9,903 nt of DNA. It comes from an uncultured Bacilli bacterium (GTDB lineage: Bacteria > Bacillota_I > Bacilli_A > RF39 > UBA660). Below are positions 5,803-9,903 of the stretch, piece after piece. Positions within the stretch are counted from its first letter, which is position 1. Every line of letters begins with the position of its first letter. Below the pieces are notes generated by a model, which had not been told where the DNA came from, did no database searches, and saw nothing but the letters and a program-made list of their open reading frames with translations. Location of the stretch: contig CAKPLX010000039.1 in NCBI GenBank assembly GCA_934167785.1, positions 1 to 9,903 on the forward strand. The letters run 5' to 3'. A program made the position numbers and the translations under genes.

Positions 5803-7545
5803 TTATATTACATCTTCTTTTATTTTTATTAAATTTCTATAATTTTCACTTTTAGCCAATAATTCACTATGTGTGCCTTTGATTGTTGTGTTTCCATCTA
5901 TATAAATTATTTTTGCAACATAATTTATTATTTCTAAATTGTTACTAACAAATATAATAGTTCTATCATTGTACTTTGTATCTAATTTTGATAATATGTT
6001 ACTTCTTGTTTTAATATCAAGTTTATTTAATGCTTCGTCTAATATAAGAATTGGCTTATTGTTTATTAAACCTCTTGCTACGCATATTCTCTGTTTTTGA
6101 CCACCAGACAATTTTGTTCCTTTTTCTCCAATTAATGTGTCGTATCCTTCTTTAAATCTATCAATGTCTTCTTTTATATCACAATTTATGGCTGTTTGTT
6201 CTAATGTGTTATTATCTATCTCATTATCTAATTTGATATTTTCTAATATGCTTCCAGAAAACATATAAGATTCTCCTAAAATTAGTTCTACGTATTTTCT
6301 TATATCTTCTTTATTTAATTTTTTTATATTATGATTATTAATATATATATTACCATCATATTTATAAAATCCTAAAATAGTTTTAACTAGTATACTTTTT
6401 CCGCTTCCATTTTCTCCAATAATTGCAACATGTTCCCCATGTTCTATTATAAAATTAATATTTTTCAGTATTACTTGATTATCAATATATATAGAAACAT
6501 TACTAAATATTATTTTTCCATTTAAATCATATAAATAATTTCCTTTTTCTTCTTCTTTTAGCTGTAATAGTTTACTTATTTTTTTATTTACCACTTGAAA
6601 ATTATCTATTATTTCCAAATTATCACCAAATGCATATATATAATCAAATATCTTTTCTGCAAGAGTATAAAAGGCCACTAATGATCCCATTGTCATTTTT
6701 CCGTTTATGATAGCAATACCTCCTATCATATATATAATTGGACTTTTTAGGTAGGTTAAATGTTCAAGAATAATATCATAAAACAATACTAATTTAATAA
6801 ATGAAACTTCTTTTTTACAATAATCATCATTTAATTTTTTATATTTTTCTTTTTCTTCCTTCTGTTTATTGAACATTCTTATAAATTTAAAATTGTTAAT
6901 ATTATTAATTGTTGTATTCAACAGTTCTTTTCTTTTTACTATCATATTTTCTATTTTTATGTTCATTTTTTTATAATACCATACGGAAAATAACATCATT
7001 ATCATTATTGTTAAAAAAATATAAATTGATAACGGTATATTTAATTGCATCCCTTTATTAATAATAAATATACTTAAAAATACTATATTTAGTATTATGT
7101 TGAATTGACTATTAAAAAAGTTTGAGTATACATCAGCATCTTCATTTATTCTTTGCATCATTTCCATTTTATCATATGAATTATAGCTTTCATATTCTAA
7201 ATTTAACACATGTTTGTATAAAACACTTTTTAAATTTATATTGATTTTTAATTTAAATTTTGTTGTTATTCTATTTCTAAAAAAGTTTAATAATTTTTCT
7301 AATAAATTTAATATAATTATTATAATAGCAATAATAAATAAATCTGATATATAATTATGTTTAAATAATTTATTGAGATATGTTGGTATTTCATTATAAT
7401 TATTGAATAAAACTCCATCAATTGCATATTTCACATTCATTGATATTAGAAAAGTTAAATATGAAATACTCATGCTTAATAGTATCAATAAAACTATGTA
7501 TATTATTGTGTTTTTTAATGATATTTTTACTATATTTTTATTCAT
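5803..7545 (-). CDS. ABC exporter half-transporter with canonical signature but degenerate Q- and H-loops
   Basis: This 580-residue half-transporter is first in the operon. Hydrophobic segments near 12-37, 67-90, 148-190 and 250-285 form the membrane domain. The ATPase domain has Walker A GENGSGKS (377-384), LSGGQ (479-483) and Walker B ILILDE (499-504). Two residues that normally sense nucleotide are changed: the Q-loop glutamine position is G424 and the switch histidine position is N535 (VSNN where VSHR is usual). This half should therefore host the degenerate site of a heterodimeric exporter, as in the LmrCD, BmrCD and TM287/288 class. The ATG at 7545 has only a weak AGGT, and a 24-codon leader ORF with a strong ribosome binding site ends 16 bases upstream. 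An AraC-type regulator gene precedes the operon. Confidence 0.9.
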   Translation of the reverse strand: MNKNIVKISLKNTIIYIVLLILLSMSISYLTFLISMNVKYAIDGVLFNNYNEIPTYLNKLFKHNYISDLFIIAIIIIILNLLEKLLNFFRNRITTKFKLKININLKSVLYKHVLNLEYESYNSYDKMEMMQRINEDADVYSNFFNSQFNIILNIVFLSIFIINKGMQLNIPLSIYIFLTIMIMMLFSVWYYKKMNIKIENMIVKRKELLNTTINNINNFKFIRMFNKQKEEKEKYKKLNDDYCKKEVSFIKLVLFYDIILEHLTYLKSPIIYMIGGIAIINGKMTMGSLVAFYTLAEKIFDYIYAFGDNLEIIDNFQVVNKKISKLLQLKEEEKGNYLYDLNGKIIFSNVSIYIDNQVILKNINFIIEHGEHVAIIGENGSGKSILVKTILGFYKYDGNIYINNHNIKKLNKEDIRKYVELILGESYMFSGSILENIKLDNEIDNNTLEQTAINCDIKEDIDRFKEGYDTLIGEKGTKLSGGQKQRICVARGLINNKPILILDEALNKLDIKTRSNILSKLDTKYNDRTIIFVSNNLEIINYVAKIIYIDGNTTIKGTHSELLAKSENYRNLIKIKEDVI

Positions 7546-7561
7546 GTTATTTACCTATAAT

Positions 7562-7636
7562 TTAATTTCTTTGTTTATTTTTTTCTTTTAAATTTTTATA
7601 TCCAAATATTTTATTATTTAAATCTAATATATTCAA
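7562..7636 (-). CDS. 24-codon leader ORF upstream of the ABC exporter genes
   Basis: A near-perfect GGAGGTG (7650-7644), seven bases before a TTG at 7636, opens a basic 24-residue peptide beginning MNILDLNNKIFGYKN and ending KNKQRN. It ends at 7562, 16 bases before the first ABC gene, whose own ribosome binding site is poor. It could be a regulatory leader controlling translation of the exporter, or a small exported peptide; there is no GG leader site, cysteine or other mark of a bacteriocin precursor. The ribosome binding site lies inside the 3' arm of the hairpin at 7640-7688. The start resembles the NUDIX leader at 3855-3902. Confidence 0.45.
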   Translation of the reverse strand: MNILDLNNKIFGYKNLKEKNKQRN

Positions 7637-7639
7637 AAT

Positions 7640-7688
7640 AAAACACCTCCAAAAAACATATATATTATATGTTTTTTGGAGATGTTTT
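7640..7688 (-). terminator. Very strong hairpin after the AraC gene, overlapping the exporter leader's ribosome binding site
   Basis: Positions 7640-7662 pair with 7666-7688 at 22 of 23 positions (C7646/A7682 is the only mismatch), with a 3-base loop. On the minus strand the 3' arm ends in GTGTTTTATTTT, enough for a Rho-independent terminator of the AraC transcript. The same arm carries GGAGGTG, the leader's ribosome binding site, so readthrough RNA would hide it. The plus strand also has a T-rich tail, but no plus-strand gene needs a terminator here. Confidence 0.7.
7664..7669 (-). promoter_or_regulatory. Possible -10 box of the ABC operon inside the hairpin
   Basis: The minus strand has a perfect TATAAT at the apex of the hairpin. 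A start about seven bases downstream (near 7657) would give a short leader holding only the 3' arm, leaving the ribosome binding site free. No -35 is visible (AATAAA lies at the expected place), which would suit an activator-dependent promoter. In a sequence this AT-rich, a chance TATAAT is quite possible. Confidence 0.3.
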
Positions 7689-7719
7689 TATTAATTTTTT
7701 TGGTTCCAGTTTTATTAGT

Positions 7720-8547
7720 TTATTTTACTGGAATACATATTTCACATTTGTCTTCATAATATATTTCTAATTGAGGATAGTTTAATATTTCTGTGTATTT
7801 TGATGATGGTAGCCATTTAGTGTATATTGTGTTGTATAATTTTAATATGTCCATCTGTTCTTTAGAACTTAATTTAAAACATGCCCATGTTGACTTTGGA
7901 ATTTCTATAGACACAAAGTCTTTTCTTGGTTTTTTCCCTAATATATAATATTGCATTTTATTTGTTAAATCTTTGTCATATATCTCTATGCTTGCACCAT
8001 AATACAATTCTTTTCCATCACTATTATTTATTATAAAATCAATTACTTTTTCGTTTCTTGATTTATTATATAAATCTTCTATTGCTTTACTATTGTTTTT
8101 TTGAATTATTCCTGTTGTTTTTCCATAAAATTTTTGTTTTTCTGAGTTTATAATTCTATATTCTAATTCTTCTATTGTTTCTATTGTTGGTTTAAATTCA
8201 ATTTTTGGAAATGCTTTTATAGTTAATTTGTTTTTTCTTAGGTTCTGCGGGCTAATTCCATGCATTTTTTTGAAAGCGTTTGAGAATGATATTGGAGAAT
8301 CATATTGATATTTTATAGCTAAGTCTATTATTTTGATGTCTGTTGATAGCAGTTCTTCTGCAGCTCTACTTAGTCTTCTTTTTCTTATATATTCTGTTAA
8401 AGTAATACCTGTTAAAAATACAAATATTCTTTGTAGTGTGTAACTTGATGTTCCTATTATTTTTGCTAAGTCTTTATAATTTATCTTCTCTTTTAAATTT
8501 TCTTCTATTTTTTCTATTACTTTGTTTAATCCTTCATAATAATTCAT
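7720..8547 (-). CDS. AraC-family regulator with GyrI-like effector-binding domain
   Basis: This 275-residue cytosolic transcription factor has the Rob/TetD-type order. Two helix-turn-helix units fill the N-terminus: the first about 23-45 (INYKDLAKIIGTSSYTLQR), the second about 72-98 (IIDLAIKYQYDSPISFSNAFKK) followed by G-I-S-P. From about 117 to the end it matches the GyrI-like/AraC-E domain, with the typical close ELEYRI...CEICIPVK. That domain binds bulky hydrophobic or cationic compounds in multidrug regulators. It is encoded just upstream of, and co-directional with, a heterodimeric ABC exporter, so it probably activates that operon when it senses a ligand. GAGGAA seven bases before the ATG supports the start. 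A short ORF ends two bases before this ATG. Target sites were not identified. Confidence 0.9.
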   Translation of the reverse strand: MNYYEGLNKVIEKIEENLKEKINYKDLAKIIGTSSYTLQRIFVFLTGITLTEYIRKRRLSRAAEELLSTDIKIIDLAIKYQYDSPISFSNAFKKMHGISPQNLRKNKLTIKAFPKIEFKPTIETIEELEYRIINSEKQKFYGKTTGIIQKNNSKAIEDLYNKSRNEKVIDFIINNSDGKELYYGASIEIYDKDLTNKMQYYILGKKPRKDFVSIEIPKSTWACFKLSSKEQMDILKLYNTIYTKWLPSSKYTEILNYPQLEIYYEDKCEICIPVK

Positions 8548-8549
8548 TT

Positions 8550-8606
8550 CTATTTCCTCTTTATTAAATTTTGCCTATATTGACCATTTGGAACTTGTAT
8601 TTCCAT
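8550..8606 (-). CDS. Possible leader ORF abutting the AraC gene
   Basis: GGAG, five bases before an ATG at 8606, opens the 18-residue MEIQVPNGQYRQNLIKRK. Its TAG lies two bases before the AraC start, so ribosomes ending here could re-initiate on AraC. The stretch looks richer in GC than its surroundings, and other frames are also open nearby, so it could equally be a relic of another gene. The peptide is not recognised. Confidence 0.25.
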   Translation of the reverse strand: MEIQVPNGQYRQNLIKRK

Positions 8607-8655
8607 CTTTTCTCCATTCCGTCTAGAGATAAGACTTAATTTTTTTATAAAGCAC

Positions 8656-8661
8656 ATTATA
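8656..8661 (-). promoter_or_regulatory. Possible -10 box of the AraC gene
   Basis: A TATAAT sits on the minus strand about 110 bases before the AraC ATG, just after the stop of the 117-residue gene. No convincing -35 or extended -10 is present. No clear terminator separates the two genes, so readthrough from upstream is also possible. Confidence 0.3.
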
Positions 8662-8678
8662 ATAATTCAAAACAAGGA

Positions 8679-9032
8679 TTATCTTTCCATTTCTTCCTCT
8701 TTTTCTTCTCTTCTCGAACTAGTAATTCCTGATTTACTTATTTCATCTGGTTTAATCTTTATTCCTTCTACAAATCTATATCTTTCTTCTAATTTCCTAT
8801 ATCTACCTAAATTAAATGGATATACACTATAATTTGTTCCTAAAATTTCTTTTACAGTTTCTGCTGTTAAATCAATACTTTCTATTGTTCCTCCAATTTC
8901 TTCTAAAGATACACCTGTTGCCACAATGGCATTTTCAGATTCATTTTTTGTTGACAATAAATTTACCACTTCTCTTCCAACTTTTTCAATATTACTATCC
9001 GAATCTTTTTCTAATACATCTTTTAGTTCCAT
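8679..9032 (-). CDS. Hypothetical protein, 117 residues, acidic/basic charged tail
   Basis: I do not recognise this family. The protein opens with an acidic helix-like region (MELKDVLEKDSDSNIEKVG), has a middle with EEIGGTIESIDLTAETVKEILG that looks helical, and ends in a strongly charged tail (SSRREEKEEEMER). There is no signal peptide, membrane segment or cysteine. The ATG at 9032 lies eight bases after the stop of the preceding broken gene, with a weak AGGTAG overlapping that stop, so the two were probably translated as a coupled pair. It may be a full small protein or a truncated one. Loss of the upstream partner may have made it non-functional. Confidence 0.6.
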   Translation of the reverse strand: MELKDVLEKDSDSNIEKVGREVVNLLSTKNESENAIVATGVSLEEIGGTIESIDLTAETVKEILGTNYSVYPFNLGRYRKLEERYRFVEGIKIKPDEISKSGITSSRREEKEEEMER

Positions 9033-9040
9033 TAAACTAC

Positions 9041-9322
9041 CTACTTATTTTTACTAAAATTACTGTGTCCAGTTTGCCTTATTCTAATTTCATCTACTAC
9101 TCTATTGATTTCACCATAAATTTTTGACCCTTCCTCTTTAGTAATATTTGTTTTACCTAATTTTTCAGGTAAAGTCATTGCAAACTCTTTCAATTGTTCA
9201 TCATCCATTCTCGAAATTTTATCACAAAATGCTTCATAGCCTTTTCTTCTTTCTCTTGCATCTGTTATTTATATATTTCTAGATTCTTCTATCCATTTAT
9301 TTAATTCTTCTTCCCTTATCAT
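9041..9322 (-). pseudogene. Small gene broken by an in-frame TAA at codon 18
   Basis: A perfect AGGAGGT seven bases before an ATG at 9322 starts MIREEELNKWIEESRNI, then a TAA (9271-9269) interrupts the frame. Beyond it the same frame stays open for 75 codons, with protein-like content such as ISRMDDEQLKEFAMTLPEKLG and IYGEINRVVDEIRIRQTGHS, ending at TAG 9041. A single base substitution would explain the stop, so a protein of about 93 residues has probably been lost. It is followed eight bases later by the 117-residue hypothetical gene. The family is not recognised; it looks helical, soluble and charged. A sequencing error or suppressed stop cannot be excluded. Confidence 0.6.
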
Positions 9323-9349
9323 TTATATTACCTCCTAACAACTACTAAT

Positions 9350-9358
9350 AGTATACCA
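9350..9358 (-). promoter_or_regulatory. Extended -10 promoter of the two-gene hypothetical unit
   Basis: The minus strand reads TATGGTATACT, with TATACT at 9355-9350 preceded by TGG. The expected -35 position (TTTCTT, 9378-9373) is weak and lies within the upstream terminator. The predicted start near 9343 leaves a leader of about 20 bases holding the AGGAGGT of the broken gene. Confidence 0.55.
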
Positions 9359-9367
9359 TAAAAAAGT

Positions 9368-9398
9368 AAAAAAAGAAAGTGCTTTTCCAAACACTTCC
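9368..9398 (-). terminator. Rho-independent terminator downstream of the serine hydrolase
   Basis: On the minus strand GGAAGTG (9398-9392) pairs with CACTTTC (9381-9375), with one G-T pair and a 10-base loop, followed at once by seven Ts. It separates the serine hydrolase from the next promoter. Confidence 0.65.
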
Positions 9399-9467
9399 AA
9401 TAATTGTCCGTTAATATGTATATCAATTAACTCATTTATATAATCTTTCATAATTTTCATCTTCCTT

Positions 9468-9513
9468 GCCGCTTTCTCTCGTAAATTTTGCATTATTTAC
9501 GAATGGAAACGGC
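9468..9513 (-). other. Long imperfect palindrome after the serine hydrolase
   Basis: GCCG (9468-9471) pairs with CGGC (9510-9513). After a few mismatches, TCGTAAAT pairs with ATTTACGA around an 8-base loop, giving 16 pairs including one G-T over 46 bases. It lies eight bases after the hydrolase stop. There is no T-tract on either side, so it is not a standard terminator. It could be an mRNA 3'-end structure, a protein-binding palindrome or a small dispersed repeat. Its GC content is higher than that of its surroundings. Confidence 0.45.
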
Positions 9514-9520
9514 AATTAAC

Positions 9521-9903
9521 TTATAAATAACTAACAATTTCTTCAAATGTATCATATCCACTTTCACTATTGATATGTCCACCATTTGGTATTAAAATTT
9601 GTTCAGTTGCAACTATATCTGCAAAGTGTTTTTCCACTTCATATGTTACATAAGGATCATTATCTGAATAGAAACAAATTATTTCATTAGTATATTGCTT
9701 TACATCTTCCAAGTTATCAAAATACATTGATTCATTAACATTATCATATTCTTTATTTATACCTAGATAATTATTAAATCCACATACGAAAATTAACTTC
9801 TTAACTTTCACTTTATTTTCAACTAGAAATTTTGATATGAATATTGGTGCAATACTATGTCCTATAATAGTTGTATTTTCATTTATAAGTCCTAAATCTA
9901 AAT
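9521..9903 (-). CDS. RBBP9/YdeN-type serine hydrolase, 5' end outside the window
   Basis: This is the C-terminal two thirds of an alpha/beta hydrolase. The frame stays open to the right edge, so the GTG at 9811 is not the start. Within the window it has IIGHSIAPIFISKFL, where the serine of GHS is the expected nucleophile, then KKLIFVCGF, the aspartate in SDNDPYV and the histidine in GGHINSESGY, which complete a Ser-Asp-His triad. The GGH-x-N-x-ESGY ending is characteristic of the RBBP9/YdeN group, usually 180-190 residues. About 127 residues are visible. These are small cytosolic hydrolases whose natural substrates are mostly unknown. The residue after the nucleophile (GHSIAP rather than GHSLG) is within the variation I would expect for the group. 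An imperfect palindrome and a terminator follow. Confidence 0.85.
   Translation of the reverse strand, partial: LDLGLINENTTIIGHSIAPIFISKFLVENKVKVKKLIFVCGFNNYLGINKEYDNVNESMYFDNLEDVKQYTNEIICFYSDNDPYVTYEVEKHFADIVATEQILIPNGGHINSESGYDTFEEIVSYL

Noticed and set aside
7403..7591. Plus-strand open frame of 62 codons
   Set aside because: It overlaps the membrane-domain start of the first ABC gene and the leader in antisense, and has no support of its own.
7704..7733. Inverted repeat TTCCAGT/ACTGGAA around the AraC stop codon
   Set aside because: It has only seven pairs with a 16-base loop and no T-tract in the direction of transcription; the stronger hairpin just downstream explains termination.
8816..9127. 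Plus-strand open frame of 103 codons
   Set aside because: It is extremely Leu/Phe-rich, antisense to the 117-residue gene and the broken gene, and has no ribosome binding site.
9335..9460. Minus-strand 41-codon ORF starting MKIMKDYINELIDIHING
   Set aside because: The start looks coding-like, but the frame runs straight through a clear terminator and the next promoter, and the GGAAG is too close to the first ATG. It is at most a truncated relic.

Overview
This is an AT-rich window (about a quarter GC by eye) with strong AGGAGG-type ribosome binding sites, extended -10 promoters and short U-rich terminators. The code is standard: Trp is TGG, and TGA appears as a stop. This fits a low-GC member of Bacillota (Clostridia- or Erysipelotrichia-like); the species cannot be named from the sequence. 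Every supported gene lies on the minus strand, so transcription runs from high to low coordinates and the layout below follows that direction.

Right end (9903 to 8679). A partial RBBP9/YdeN-type serine hydrolase enters from the right edge. It is followed by an imperfect hairpin, a terminator and a new promoter. That promoter drives a two-gene unit of unknown function: a small gene broken by an in-frame TAA at codon 18, then a 117-residue hypothetical protein.

Centre (8606 to 4071). An AraC-type regulator with a C-terminal GyrI-like effector domain lies upstream of two ABC exporter half-transporters separated by 8 bases. The halves are asymmetric in the way typical of heterodimeric multidrug or peptide exporters. 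A very strong hairpin sits between regulator and exporter. Its 3' arm contains the ribosome binding site of a 24-codon leader ORF, and its apex contains a TATAAT. The likely logic is a sensor-regulator controlling an efflux pump, with leader-based control of expression.

Middle-left (3902 to 2942). An intact IDI-like NUDIX hydrolase is preceded by its own 15-codon leader ORF, whose start closely resembles that of the exporter leader. Behind it are two gene remnants, one possibly a decayed second NUDIX gene, then a long hairpin terminator.

Left end (2931 to 46). A promoter, a UvrD-like superfamily 1 helicase of about 700 residues split by one frameshift, an overlapping DUF2290-like gene and a terminator form a compact two-gene operon. 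The helicase has a non-helicase N-terminal domain. This is the best candidate here for an undescribed nucleic-acid-directed (possibly anti-phage) system, but that role is inferred from architecture, and the helicase looks inactivated in this copy. A promoter for a gene beyond the left edge closes the window.

The decayed genes (helicase frameshift, nonsense-broken small gene, intergenic remnants) suggest an accessory region under relaxed selection. No tRNA, rRNA, CRISPR array, transposase or integrase was seen.
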